NCBI GenBank assembly: GCA_000436835.1
Contig: FR889155.1
Location: forward strand, 33,051-97,050
DNA: 64,000 nucleotides
Reading direction: 5' to 3'
Source: Eubacterium sp. CAG:251
Lineage (GTDB): Bacteria > Bacillota > Clostridia > Oscillospirales > Acutalibacteraceae
Below the pieces are notes generated by a model. That model worked only from the letters and a program-made list of their open reading frames with translations. It was not told the DNA's origin and did not search any database. Positions 43,360 through 52,877 of the stretch are shown piece after piece. Position numbers and translations under genes: made by a program. The stretch's first letter is position 1. Every line of letters starts with the position of its first letter.

Positions 43360-43914
43360 ATGGAAGCTGTATTTGCTAAAACTAAAGAAAAAATGGATAA
43401 GTGCTTAACTTCACTTGAAAGAGATTTTGCCGCAATCAGAGCCGGCAGAGCTAACCCTGCCGTACTTGACAAGGTTATGGTTGACTATTACGGAGTTCCT
43501 ACTCCTATTAACCAAATGGCAGCTGTAAGTGTACCTGAGGCAAGGCTTCTTGTTGTTCAGCCATGGGACGCATCAACACTTAGAGAAATTGAAAAGGCTA
43601 TCAATACCGCTGATATCGGTATCAACCCTCAAAATGACGGTAAGGTAATCAGACTTTCATTTCCTCAGCTTACAGAGGAACACAGAAAGAATCTTCAAAA
43701 GGATATTTCCAAGAGAGGCGAGGAAGCAAAGGTAGCTATTCGTAACGTTCGCCGTGATGCTATGGACGATATCAAAAAGCTTAAAAAAGATAACGAAATC
43801 ACAGAGGATGAGCAAAAGGACGGAGAAAAGAAACTCCAGGATATCACTGATGATTTTGTAAAGCAGGCTGATTCTATCACGAAGAAGAAAGAAGAAGAAA
43901 TCCTTTCAATATAG
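43360..43914 (+). CDS. frr: Ribosome recycling factor
   Basis: Splits post-termination ribosomes together with EF-G. The 184-residue protein has the family N-terminus with ERDFAAIRAGRANPAVLDKV, the central YYGVPTPINQMAAVSVPEAR, and the C-terminal helical DEQKDGEKKLQDITDDFV. GAGAGGT lies seven bases ahead of the ATG. Normal length and position after pyrH. Confidence 0.98.
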   Translation: MEAVFAKTKEKMDKCLTSLERDFAAIRAGRANPAVLDKVMVDYYGVPTPINQMAAVSVPEARLLVVQPWDASTLREIEKAINTADIGINPQNDGKVIRLSFPQLTEEHRKNLQKDISKRGEEAKVAIRNVRRDAMDDIKKLKKDNEITEDEQKDGEKKLQDITDDFVKQADSITKKKEEEILSI

Positions 43915-43927
43915 CTTAGACTTTTTA

Positions 43928-43952
43928 GTAGGGGCTGCCTGATTGCAGCTCC
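43928..43952. repeat. GGGGCTGC intergenic hairpin, frr-uppS gap
   Basis: GTA then GGGGCTGC-CTGATT-GCAGCTCC, an eight-base stem with one G-T pair and a loop of about six bases. The GTAGGGGC start matches the hairpin at 43297, but the stem sequence differs, so it may be a variant of the same family. Confidence 0.6.
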
Positions 43953-43980
43953 TTGTTTGCTTTTTATTTAGGAGGAAATT

Positions 43981-44700
43981 ATGGCTTTTTTCGGCAAAAA
44001 AAATAACGATAATAACGTTCAATTTGAAATACTCCCTAAAAATATCGGCATAATTATGGACGGCAACGGCAGATGGGCTAAAAAAAGAGCTTTGCCGAGG
44101 AGCGCAGGCCATAAGGCAGGTGCCGAGGTTTTTCGCACAATCAGTAAGGAATGCGGCAGGCTTGGCTTGGAAAGCGCAACCTTTTATGCTTTTTCAACGG
44201 AGAATTGGAAGAGACCTAAGGAAGAAGTCGACGCTATTATGAGGCTTTTTAAGGATTATCTTCTTGAGGCTAAAAGTGATATCACCGCCGCAGGTGATAT
44301 GAAAATGAAGTTTATCGGCGAACGTGACGGTATGAGTAAGGAACTTCTTGAACTTATGGACGAAGCTGAGGAAGATACAAGCGAGCATTGTGGAACGACA
44401 ATTTATCTTGCAGTCAATTACGGAGGCAGGCTTGAAATTTGCGATGCGGTAAATAAGCTTATAGCCGAAGGTAAAACAAATATTACAGAAAAGGATATAA
44501 GTGATAACATTTTTACTCCCCCTGAATGTGACTTGATTATTCGTCCGTCAGGTGAACAGCGTCTTTCAAACTTTATGCTTTGGCAGGCGGCTTACAGTGA
44601 ATTTTGGTACAGCGACGTGCTTTGGCCTGATTTCACAATTGATGACCTTCACCAAGCACTTCGTGATTTTGAAAGAAGAAACCGTCGATTCGGCGGATAA
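43981..44700 (+). CDS. uppS: Isoprenyl transferase (undecaprenyl diphosphate synthase)
   Basis: cis-Prenyltransferase making the C55 lipid carrier for peptidoglycan. The 239-residue chain has the catalytic MDGNGRWAKKR near residue 24, GHKAGAE, FSTENWKRP, and the C-terminal IRPSGEQRLSNFMLWQ with SEFWYSDVLWPDF. AGGAGG lies just before the ATG. It precedes cdsA, so lipid carrier and phospholipid synthesis are linked. Confidence 0.98.
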   Translation: MAFFGKKNNDNNVQFEILPKNIGIIMDGNGRWAKKRALPRSAGHKAGAEVFRTISKECGRLGLESATFYAFSTENWKRPKEEVDAIMRLFKDYLLEAKSDITAAGDMKMKFIGERDGMSKELLELMDEAEEDTSEHCGTTIYLAVNYGGRLEICDAVNKLIAEGKTNITEKDISDNIFTPPECDLIIRPSGEQRLSNFMLWQAAYSEFWYSDVLWPDFTIDDLHQALRDFERRNRRFGG

Positions 44701-44744
44701 ATTGTATGGCATAATTTGCTTTGCCGAGATTAAATCATTAACCA

Positions 44745-44765
44745 TAGGGGCGAACATTGTTTGCC
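44745..44765. repeat. GGCGAAC intergenic hairpin, uppS-cdsA gap
   Basis: TAGGGGCGAACATTGTTTGCC: the core of the hairpin at 43297 with one changed base, which turns a G-C pair into a G-T pair. This keeps the stem pairing and so suggests the structure, not only the sequence, is kept. Confidence 0.68.
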
Positions 44766-44796
44766 TTAATAAAATAAACAAAAGGAAAAAATATCT

Positions 44797-45669
44797 ATGA
44801 AACAAAGACTTATTACCGCTGCATGCCTTTTGGCAGTTCTTGCAGTTGTTGTTTGGCAAATAAATACACCCGTTTTGCTTATTGCCGTTGCTTTTCTTTC
44901 GGCTGTTGCAAGCGGTGAAATAATGAAATGCGCTAAGGTTGAAAATACTTTTATAAGGGTTGTAGGCATAATCTTTTCAGCCTGCTCCCAGCTTTTTGCA
45001 AGTGCAAAGGTGCTTGAGCCTTGGGTAAGCGCTTCAATATGGGGCAAGGTTATTGACGCTGTTCCTAATATCATTTATATCATCATTTTGTGCCTTGTAT
45101 TTTTCCTTGCAATGCTCAAGGATTACGCTTACACAACGTTTGAGGATGTGAGCGTATCAATTTTTGCAAGCGTTGCAGTTCCTTTCGGCTTTTCAATTTT
45201 TATCAGGCTTCGTGATATGTATGTTGACGAGCAGTTTGGTATTTATCTTATTTTTTATGCACTTATTTGTGCCCTTGCTACAGATACGGGCGCTCAGCTA
45301 ATGGGTATGGCATTCGGCAAGCATAAAATGGCACCGAATATTTCCCCTAAAAAAACTGTTGAGGGTGCTTTCGGCGGCTTGATTTTCAGTATGGTATTAA
45401 ACGCAGTCGCACTTACTCTTTATAATAAATTAGCAGTTAATGTTATCCCTCAAAATATGGCAACGCTTCTTCTTGCAATGGTACTTCCAACCTCATTTAT
45501 GGGTATGATGGGTGACCTTTCCGCTTCTGTTTTAAAGCGTAATTTTGAAGTTAAGGATTTCGGAAAAATCTTTCCGGGTCACGGCGGAGTAATGGATCGA
45601 ATGGACTCTTCTCTTTTCACTCTCCCCGTTACATACGCAATTGCTCTTATTGCAAGTAAAATATTTTAA
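44797..45669 (+). CDS. cdsA: Phosphatidate cytidylyltransferase
   Basis: Integral membrane enzyme that makes CDP-diacylglycerol from phosphatidic acid and CTP. The 290-residue protein has about eight hydrophobic segments and the C-terminal signature GDLSASVLKRNFEVKDFGKI followed by FPGHGGVMDRMDS. NISPKKTVEGAFGG near residue 185 is also conserved. AAAGGAAAA precedes the ATG. It follows uppS and precedes dxr as in most Firmicutes. Confidence 0.97.
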   Translation: MKQRLITAACLLAVLAVVVWQINTPVLLIAVAFLSAVASGEIMKCAKVENTFIRVVGIIFSACSQLFASAKVLEPWVSASIWGKVIDAVPNIIYIIILCLVFFLAMLKDYAYTTFEDVSVSIFASVAVPFGFSIFIRLRDMYVDEQFGIYLIFYALICALATDTGAQLMGMAFGKHKMAPNISPKKTVEGAFGGLIFSMVLNAVALTLYNKLAVNVIPQNMATLLLAMVLPTSFMGMMGDLSASVLKRNFEVKDFGKIFPGHGGVMDRMDSSLFTLPVTYAIALIASKIF

Positions 45670-45705
45670 GATTTTATTTAATTGTTTATTGAAAGGTGAT
45701 ACCTT

Positions 45706-46851
45706 ATGAAAAAAATATCTCTTTTAGGCTCAACGGGTTCTATCGGAACGCAAAGCCTTGATGTGTGCGAAATGCACGGCTACGACGTTAAATGCTTAAC
45801 GGCTAATTCAAGAGTTGATATTATGGAAGAGCAGGTTCGTAAGTTCAAGCCGGATATGGTTTGTATGATGAGTGAAGCTGCCGCTAAGGAATTAAAAAGT
45901 AAAATCAGCGATACAAATACTAAAGTTGTGTGCGGTATGGACGGGCTTATCGAATGTGCAACTTACGATAAAGCCGATACCGTTTTAAATTCCGTTGTCG
46001 GAATGGTTGGCTTGCAACCGACTCTTGAGGCAATTAAGGCTAAGAAAACACTTGCCCTTGCAAATAAGGAAACGCTTGTTGCAGGCGGTCACCTCGTTAC
46101 TAATTTGGCTAAGGAAAACGGCGTTCAAATTCTCCCTGTTGACAGCGAACATTCCGCAATTTTCCAGTCAATGCAGGGTATGCCTAATAAAAAAGCAATT
46201 AAAAAAATTATTCTTACAGCGTCGGGAGGTCCGTTTTTCGGCAAAACTCTTGACGAACTTGAAAATGTAACTGCTAAGGATGCACTTAAGCACCCTAATT
46301 GGGATATGGGCGCAAAAATAACCATTGATTCCGCTACTATGATGAATAAAGGCTTGGAATTTATAGAAGCAAAATGGCTTTTCGATATGCCTAATGAGGA
46401 TATCGAAATTGTTGTTCACAGAGAAAGTGTTGTTCATTCCGCAATTGTTTATCAGGATAATTCAATGATTGCCCAGCTTGGTGTTCCGGATATGAGAATC
46501 CCTATTCAGTATGCGCTGACTTATCCCGAACGTGAGCCAAGCCCTGTTAAAGAACTTTCGCTTACGGATTACGGAAAACTTACATTCTTTGAACCGGATT
46601 ATGATACTTTTAAATGTATCAATGTTTGCAAAGAAGCTATTGAACTCGGTGGGCTTCATCCCGCCGCTGCAAACGGCGCAAACGAAGAAAGCGTAAGACT
46701 TTTCTTAAACGGTAAAATTAAATTTACAGATATTGCATATCTTAATAATGAGGCAATGAAAAATGCCCCTGAAAAAGAAAACTTTACTCTTGATGATGTC
46801 CTTGAAGCAGATAGGGCGGCAAGAGATTATGTAATTGAGGCGGTTAAGTGA
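45706..46851 (+). CDS. dxr: 1-deoxy-D-xylulose 5-phosphate reductoisomerase
   Basis: Second enzyme of the methylerythritol phosphate (MEP) isoprenoid pathway; 381 residues. NADPH binds LLGSTGSIGTQSLDV at the N-terminus; ALANKETLVAGG, the metal site VDSEHSAIFQ, the flexible loop KHPNWDMGAKITIDSATMMN and LHPAAANGANEE are all present. The stop overlaps the GTG start of rseP. With ispG downstream and uppS upstream, the operon joins isoprenoid supply and use. Confidence 0.98.
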   Translation: MKKISLLGSTGSIGTQSLDVCEMHGYDVKCLTANSRVDIMEEQVRKFKPDMVCMMSEAAAKELKSKISDTNTKVVCGMDGLIECATYDKADTVLNSVVGMVGLQPTLEAIKAKKTLALANKETLVAGGHLVTNLAKENGVQILPVDSEHSAIFQSMQGMPNKKAIKKIILTASGGPFFGKTLDELENVTAKDALKHPNWDMGAKITIDSATMMNKGLEFIEAKWLFDMPNEDIEIVVHRESVVHSAIVYQDNSMIAQLGVPDMRIPIQYALTYPEREPSPVKELSLTDYGKLTFFEPDYDTFKCINVCKEAIELGGLHPAAANGANEESVRLFLNGKIKFTDIAYLNNEAMKNAPEKENFTLDDVLEADRAARDYVIEAVK

Positions 46852-47888
46852 ATATAACTTCTATTTGGAACAGCGTTTACCCGGTGCTTGTGGCAATTCT
46901 ATTTTTTGAACTTATAATAGTAATTCACGAGTGGGGCCATTTTACGGCGGCAAGGCTTATGAAAATTAAAGTTAATGAGTTTTCTGTCGGAATGGGACCT
47001 AAGCTTTTGCAGCATAAGGGTAAAAAAACAACATATACTTTAAGGCTTATCCTTTTTGGCGGCTATTGCTCAATGGAGGGTGAGGATAAGGAAAGCGACG
47101 ATGAAAATGCTTTTGTCAATAAAAAGGTTTGGCAAAGAATTTACGTCGTTATCGCAGGCGCATTGATGAACCTTGTTTTGGGCCTTGTAATCGTTCTTAT
47201 TCTTGTTTGCTCGCAAAACCTTGTCGGCACTACCGAGGTCGCTAAGTTTGACGATAATGCAGTCAGTCAGTCTTACGGCTTGCAGGTGGGCGATAAAATC
47301 AAAAGCATTGACGGTATGCGTGTTTATACCACAAATGACGTAACTACAGGCTTTTCAAGATGCTCTAATGAAAATGTCAATCTTGTTGTTGAGCGTGACG
47401 GCAAGGATGTAAAGCTTAAAGTTAAATTTAATACAGAGGATTATGAGGGCCATACTTATACAGTTATGGATTTTTGGCTCAGGGGTGTTAAAAAAACTCC
47501 TGCAAATGTTATTTCCCAAACAGGTAAGGAATTTGTTTCTTATGCCAGAATGGTATTTTTATCCCTTCACGATTTGCTTGTCGGTCGCTACGGCATATCC
47601 GATATGAGCGGTCCGGTCGGTACGGTCAGCATTGTTTCAACTGCTGTTAAAACCTCAATGTATTCAATGCTCAGAATAATGGCTCTTTTGACTGTAAATG
47701 TAGGTCTTTTCAATTTGTTCCCTATTCCTGCGCTTGACGGCTGGCGCTTGTTTGTGCTTTTGGCAGAGGGAATAACGAGGAAAAAGCTTCCGCAAAAGGC
47801 GGAGTATTTAATCAATGCTGTCGGTCTTGCGGCACTTCTTTTATTGATGTGCTTTGTAACCTTCAGCGATATAACAAAATTGTTTTAA
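46848..47888 (+). CDS. rseP: RseP/YluC family site-2 zinc metalloprotease
   Basis: Intramembrane M50 protease that cuts membrane-bound anti-sigma factors and signal peptides. The 346-residue protein has the zinc site HEWGH near residue 27, a PDZ domain at about 130-215 (YGLQVGDKIKSIDGM), and the second metal site in NLFPIPALDGWRL near 295; most relatives read LDGG, so the Trp is a small deviation next to a conserved Asp. Four hydrophobic segments are seen. The start is a GTG at 46848 overlapping the dxr stop, with GAGG six bases before. Confidence 0.95.
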   Translation: MNITSIWNSVYPVLVAILFFELIIVIHEWGHFTAARLMKIKVNEFSVGMGPKLLQHKGKKTTYTLRLILFGGYCSMEGEDKESDDENAFVNKKVWQRIYVVIAGALMNLVLGLVIVLILVCSQNLVGTTEVAKFDDNAVSQSYGLQVGDKIKSIDGMRVYTTNDVTTGFSRCSNENVNLVVERDGKDVKLKVKFNTEDYEGHTYTVMDFWLRGVKKTPANVISQTGKEFVSYARMVFLSLHDLLVGRYGISDMSGPVGTVSIVSTAVKTSMYSMLRIMALLTVNVGLFNLFPIPALDGWRLFVLLAEGITRKKLPQKAEYLINAVGLAALLLLMCFVTFSDITKLF

Positions 47889-47909
47889 ACTTAAATTCAG
47901 GTGACTGTT

Positions 47910-48959
47910 ATGGAAAGAAGAAAAAGTAAAAAAATAAAGCTTGGCAATACATTTATCGGCGGTGACAGCCCCATTCTTGTTCAAAGTATGCTCAATATCC
48001 CCGCAAGTAATATTGACGGTTCCGTGGAGCAGGCTAAGGAACTTGCAGCTGCAGGCTGTCAGGTTATCCGTTTTGCAATTCCCAATGAGGACGCATTAAA
48101 TCTTATTGAACCTATTAAGAAAGCTGTGGACGTTCCTTTGGTAGCCGATATCCATTTTGATTATAAGCTTGCACTCGGTGCGGCTGAAAGAGGAATTGAT
48201 AAAATCAGAATTAATCCCGGCAATATCGGTGATGATTCACGTGTTAAGGCAGTTGCCGATATTTGCAAGCAGAAAAATATTCCTATTCGTATCGGCGTCA
48301 ATTCAGGCTCGCTTGAAAAGCATATTCTTGCAAAATACGGCTCGCCTACACCTGAGGCTATGGTTGAATCAGCGCTTTATCACGCTAATCTTCTTGAAAA
48401 ATTCGATTTTGACGATATCGTGATTTCTATTAAGTCTTCTAATGTTGAAACTATGATTAAGTCGTATGAGCTTGCGGCGCAAAAGTGCGATTATCCGCTT
48501 CATCTCGGTGTTACGGAAGCAGGTACCGAAAGAATGGGAATTATCAAATCCGCTGTCGGTATAGGCTCGCTTCTTACTCACGGTATCGGCGATACAATTC
48601 GTGTAAGCCTTACCGATGCACCTGTTAAAGAGGTGTTTGCCGCATTTGATATCTTAAAGGCAATCGGTCTTAAAAATGACAGCCCTTATCTTATTTCCTG
48701 CCCGACTTGCGGCAGAACTAAGATTGACCTTGTCGGCCTTGCAAAGCAGGTTGAGGAGAGATTAAAGGACTGCAAAAAACCGATTAAGGTTGCCGTTATG
48801 GGCTGTATAGTTAATGGACCCGGTGAGGCAAAGGAAGCCGATATCGGAATTGCAGGCGGCGACGGATGCGGGCTTATCTTTAAAAAAGGCGAAATTCTCC
48901 GCAAGGTTGATGAAAAAGATTTACTCGATGAGTTAATGAAGGAAATTGATAAATTATAA
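47910..48959 (+). CDS. ispG: 4-hydroxy-3-methylbut-2-en-1-yl diphosphate synthase
   Basis: Iron-sulfur enzyme of the MEP pathway, 349 residues, the two-domain bacterial form. The TIM barrel begins ILVQSMLNIPASNIDGS with ADIHFDYKLAL and KIRINPGNIG. The [4Fe-4S] cluster is bound by Cys residues in ISCPTCGRT and MGCIVNGPGEAKEAD. The ATG at 47910 is chosen because AGGTGA lies five bases upstream; an in-frame GTG at 47901 overlaps that site. polC starts on the last base of its stop codon. Confidence 0.97.
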   Translation: MERRKSKKIKLGNTFIGGDSPILVQSMLNIPASNIDGSVEQAKELAAAGCQVIRFAIPNEDALNLIEPIKKAVDVPLVADIHFDYKLALGAAERGIDKIRINPGNIGDDSRVKAVADICKQKNIPIRIGVNSGSLEKHILAKYGSPTPEAMVESALYHANLLEKFDFDDIVISIKSSNVETMIKSYELAAQKCDYPLHLGVTEAGTERMGIIKSAVGIGSLLTHGIGDTIRVSLTDAPVKEVFAAFDILKAIGLKNDSPYLISCPTCGRTKIDLVGLAKQVEERLKDCKKPIKVAVMGCIVNGPGEAKEADIGIAGGDGCGLIFKKGEILRKVDEKDLLDELMKEIDKL

Positions 48960-51900
48960 TGAATAGATTTGCAGACTATTTTTCAAATTACGTTAATGAC
49001 GATACAATTACATATATAGGAAACGGTGATATTACTTCCTTTACCGTGTCACGTCAAGACAGGGAGCTTGCAGTCGGTCTTAATTTGGAAAGCTTTATTG
49101 ATTACGGCATTATTGAAAATTCTCAAAACCAAATTGCAAGGGCAATGGAACTAAAAAAAGTTCATATCAATCCACGCTTTCCGAAAAGTGAGTTCTCGCT
49201 TGATAATATCGAAAGAATACTTGAATATGTTAGGCACGAATCTCCTGCGGCTAACGGCTTTTTTGACGGCTGTGAGGCGGAACTTGAGGACAGAACGCTT
49301 ACCCTTTGCCTTAAAAAAGGCGGCAAGGACGTGCTTGAATCGCAAAAGGTTGACCGTGCGATTGCAAATAAGATTTATGAACTTTTCGATTTGGATTTTG
49401 TTGTTATTTTTCTTGAAGTTCAGGCTTTTGATATCGAAAAGGCAGTGCAAAAGGCTGTTGAGGAAAGACGAGCAGAGGAGCAGCATAAAAAGGAAGAGGA
49501 AGAAAAAAACGTCAACCACGAGCTTTGGGACGAACTTCCTGTTTTTAAAGATACACTTAAAAAAATATACGGCAAGGCAATTCACGAAAAGCCGAAGAAT
49601 ATTGCCGATGTTTCAACCGAGGACGGCTATATAACCGTTTGGGGTGATGTGCTTAAAACAGAGGTACGTGAAACAAAGAGGGGAACAAGCAAGATTTTCG
49701 ATTTTGATATATCTGATTACACCTCCTCAATTACAGTTAAAATGTTTGACGATAAGCGTGTTATTGACCCACTTGTTGAAAAAATAAACGAGGCAGGCAC
49801 TCTTGTTATTTCCGGCGGCTATCAGTTTGATACATTTTCAAATCAATATGTTCTTCGCCCTTACGCAATTGCGAGCATTAAAAAGGCGGAGAAAACAGAT
49901 GACGAGCCTGAAAAAAGAATTGAACTCCACATGCATACCTCGCTATCTGAGATGGACGCCATTTCATCTCCGACAGCTCTTGTTAAGCAAGCTATTAAAT
50001 GGGGGCATGAGGCTGTGGCTATAACTGACCACGGCGTAGTTCAGGCACTTCCTGAGGCTTATGCCGCTTCCGGCAAGGGCAGTAAAATTAAACTTATTTT
50101 AGGTATGGAGGGATATCTTGTTGATGACGAAAAATATCCCGACTTCCTTAATATGAAAACAAATCAATATGAACGCTATCATATTATCTTCCTTGTTAAA
50201 GAGGATACTTCTATGGATGAATCTATCCCTAAGGAAGAAAGAAAATACGGCAGAAAAAATCTTTACGAAATGATTTCTGCATCTAATGTTAAATATTTCA
50301 AAAAACGTCCGCTTATTCCCAAATCTCTTTTGAGAAAGAAAAGAGACTGCATTATTGTTGGCTCTGCATGCGAGCAGGGTGAGGTTTATCAGGCGATTTT
50401 AGATGATGTTGACGAGGACAAGCTTGAGGAAATCGCATCTTTTTACGACTATCTTGAAATTCAGCCAAACGGTAATAACGCTTTTATGCTCAGAACGAGC
50501 GATCAGGAATACGTTACTAATAAGCGTGGCGAGGAAAAGAAAAATCGCTATTGGAAAGTAAACAGCGAAGAAGATTTAATAAATATTAATAAGAAAATTA
50601 TTGCTTTGGGCGATAAACTCGGTAAGCTTGTTGTTGCTACGGGTGACGTTCATTTCTTGAGCGAACACGACGCAAAATTCCGTGCAATCATTATGGCTTC
50701 AAAGGGCTTTGACGATGCGGATAATCAACCCCCGCTTTATTTTAAAACCACACGTGAAATGCTTGATGATTTCGCTTGGGCAGGGGACAGAGCAAGAGAA
50801 TTTGTTATTGATAATCCAAAAAAAATTGCCGACAGCATTATGGATAATATTCCGCCTATTCCTCCGGGAACGTTTCAGCCGCATATCGACGGCGCTAATG
50901 AGGAACTTACGGAAAAATGCTGGAATATGGCTAAGGATTTGTACGGCGACCCTGTTCCCGAATATGTTGCAAACAGGCTTCAGCGTGAACTTGATTCAAT
51001 CATAGGTCACGGTTTCGGCGTACTTTATGTTATCGCAAAGCGTCTTGTTGAGGAAAGCGAAAGAAACGGCTACTTGGTCGGTTCAAGAGGTTCTGTCGGC
51101 TCGTCGCTTGCTGCTCACTTCGGCGGTATATCAGAGGTTAATCCGCTTGCACCTCATTATTATTGCAAAAAATGTAAGCACAGCGAATTTTTCTTAAACG
51201 GCGAATACGGTTCGGGTTTTGACCTCCCTGTCAAGAATTGCCCTAATTGCGGCACTCCTATGAAGCGTGACGGCCACGAAATTCCATTTGAAACCTTCCT
51301 TGGCTTTGACGGCGATAAGGAGCCTGATATTGACCTTAACTTTTCCGGCGAGTATCAGTCCCGTTCTCACAGATTTACAGAGGAACTTTTCGGTAAGGAA
51401 TATGTGTTCAAAGCAGGTACTATGGCAACGGTTGCCGATAAAACCGCTTATGGCTATGTTATGAAATATCTTGACGAGCGTGGTATTCAAAACGTTACTC
51501 CTAGAGCCGAGATTGACAGATTGACGGTCGGCTGTACAGGCATTAAGCGAACAACGGGTCAGCACCCGGGCGGTATGGTTGTTGTTCCAGATAAATACAC
51601 CGTTGAGGATTTCACTCCTATTCAGTATCCGTCAAATGACGAATCTAAGGGTACATACACAACCCACTTTGACTTTAAAAACTCGCTTCATGATACACTT
51701 TTGAAGCTTGACGAGCTTGGGCACGATAATCCTACTCTTTATAAATATCTTGAAGATTCAACGGGTATTCCCGTTATGGACGTTGATTTGTCAGACCCTC
51801 TTTTGTATCAGCTTATCACATCTACTGAGCCTATCGGTGTTTCGCCTGAGGATATAGACTGCCAAACAGGTACTCTTGCAATTCCTGAAATGGGTACGCC

Positions 51901-52801
51901 GTTTGTTATCGGTATGCTTCTTGAGGCTCAGCCTAAAACATTTGCCGACCTTTTGCAGATTTCGGGTCTTTCACACGGCACAGACGTTTGGCTCGGTAAT
52001 GCTCAGGAGCTTATTCAAAACGGTACGTGCACGATTTCCGAGGTTATAGGATGCCGTGACGATATTATGACCTATCTTCTCCATAAGGCTGAAAAGTATG
52101 AAAGAGAAACTGGTAAGGAATCACCGCTTAAAAAGAAGGATTGCTTTAAGATTATGGAATATACCCGTAAGGGTAAAGCACCTAAGGAGCTTCCGCCTTA
52201 TGAGGAGGCAATGAAGGCGGTAGGCGTTGAACAGTGGTATATTGATTCCTGCTATAAGATTAAATATATGTTCCCTAAGGCTCATGCTGCGGCTTACGTT
52301 ATTGCTGCTTTGCGCCTTGCATGGTATAAAATACATAAGCCAATCCATTTCTATTCCGCTTACTTTACGGTTCGTGGCGGTGCTATTGATGCTGTTGCGG
52401 CAGTTCAAGGTAAGGCGGCTGTTAAAAAGAAAATGGAGGAGATTAAGCTTAAGGGAAACGATAAAACCGCAAAAGACGAGAGTACATATATCGTTCTTCA
52501 AATCGTTATTGAAATGCTTGCAAGAGGTATTGAATTTTTACCTGTTGATATTTATAAATCAGATGCAAGAATTTACAAGATTGAGGATGGAAAAATCAGG
52601 CTTCCGTTTGGTGCGGTTGACGGTATAGGTGAAAATGCGGCTATATCTCTTGCAAAAGCACGTGAGGACGGCGGTGGTGACTTCTTGTCCTATGACGATT
52701 TAATGGCAAGAGCAGGTGTCGGCAAGAGCGTTTGCGAGGCACTCAAAAATGCAGGTGCGCTCGGCGATATGCCGGAATCTAACCAAATTTCGCTTTTTTA
52801 A
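48959..52801 (+). CDS. polC: DNA polymerase III PolC-type, lacking the exonuclease domain
   Basis: Replicative polymerase, 1280 residues. In order: N-terminal domain (1-190); OB-fold (215-300, GDVLKTEVRETKRG); PHP domain beginning HMHTSLSEMDA (His324, His326) with ITDHG and GMEGYLVDD (382-390); then HIIFLVK at 408; polymerase palm with zinc knuckles (CKKC, CPNCG) and the catalytic EPDIDLNFSGEYQ; fingers; and a tandem helix-hairpin-helix end. In B. subtilis PolC a DEDD exonuclease of about 165-190 residues, starting near VVFDVETTG, is inserted after the GMEG segment. Here only about 17 residues stand there and no DxE motif is found. The frame is intact. The length, about 150 short of the usual 1430, agrees. 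Confidence 0.95.
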   Translation: MNRFADYFSNYVNDDTITYIGNGDITSFTVSRQDRELAVGLNLESFIDYGIIENSQNQIARAMELKKVHINPRFPKSEFSLDNIERILEYVRHESPAANGFFDGCEAELEDRTLTLCLKKGGKDVLESQKVDRAIANKIYELFDLDFVVIFLEVQAFDIEKAVQKAVEERRAEEQHKKEEEEKNVNHELWDELPVFKDTLKKIYGKAIHEKPKNIADVSTEDGYITVWGDVLKTEVRETKRGTSKIFDFDISDYTSSITVKMFDDKRVIDPLVEKINEAGTLVISGGYQFDTFSNQYVLRPYAIASIKKAEKTDDEPEKRIELHMHTSLSEMDAISSPTALVKQAIKWGHEAVAITDHGVVQALPEAYAASGKGSKIKLILGMEGYLVDDEKYPDFLNMKTNQYERYHIIFLVKEDTSMDESIPKEERKYGRKNLYEMISASNVKYFKKRPLIPKSLLRKKRDCIIVGSACEQGEVYQAILDDVDEDKLEEIASFYDYLEIQPNGNNAFMLRTSDQEYVTNKRGEEKKNRYWKVNSEEDLININKKIIALGDKLGKLVVATGDVHFLSEHDAKFRAIIMASKGFDDADNQPPLYFKTTREMLDDFAWAGDRAREFVIDNPKKIADSIMDNIPPIPPGTFQPHIDGANEELTEKCWNMAKDLYGDPVPEYVANRLQRELDSIIGHGFGVLYVIAKRLVEESERNGYLVGSRGSVGSSLAAHFGGISEVNPLAPHYYCKKCKHSEFFLNGEYGSGFDLPVKNCPNCGTPMKRDGHEIPFETFLGFDGDKEPDIDLNFSGEYQSRSHRFTEELFGKEYVFKAGTMATVADKTAYGYVMKYLDERGIQNVTPRAEIDRLTVGCTGIKRTTGQHPGGMVVVPDKYTVEDFTPIQYPSNDESKGTYTTHFDFKNSLHDTLLKLDELGHDNPTLYKYLEDSTGIPVMDVDLSDPLLYQLITSTEPIGVSPEDIDCQTGTLAIPEMGTPFVIGMLLEAQPKTFADLLQISGLSHGTDVWLGNAQELIQNGTCTISEVIGCRDDIMTYLLHKAEKYERETGKESPLKKKDCFKIMEYTRKGKAPKELPPYEEAMKAVGVEQWYIDSCYKIKYMFPKAHAAAYVIAALRLAWYKIHKPIHFYSAYFTVRGGAIDAVAAVQGKAAVKKKMEEIKLKGNDKTAKDESTYIVLQIVIEMLARGIEFLPVDIYKSDARIYKIEDGKIRLPFGAVDGIGENAAISLAKAREDGGGDFLSYDDLMARAGVGKSVCEALKNAGALGDMPESNQISLF

Positions 52802-52844
52802 TCCGTTATTTAATGTAATAAATATAAATATTTATTAATTTATC

Positions 52845-52877
52845 TTGACATTGACGTTGTAGTATGTTAGCATATTA
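52845..52877 (+). promoter_or_regulatory. his operon promoter with palindromic operator
   Basis: TTGACA at 52845-52850 and TAGCAT at 52868-52873 are 17 bases apart. A near-palindrome TAGTATGTTAGCATATTA (52860-52877; 14 of 18 positions symmetric) covers the spacer and -10 box. It resembles what I recall of the operator of HisR/YerC, a TrpR-family regulator predicted for his genes in Firmicutes. No T-box leader is present in the 115-base gap. Operator identity is inference. Confidence 0.6.
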
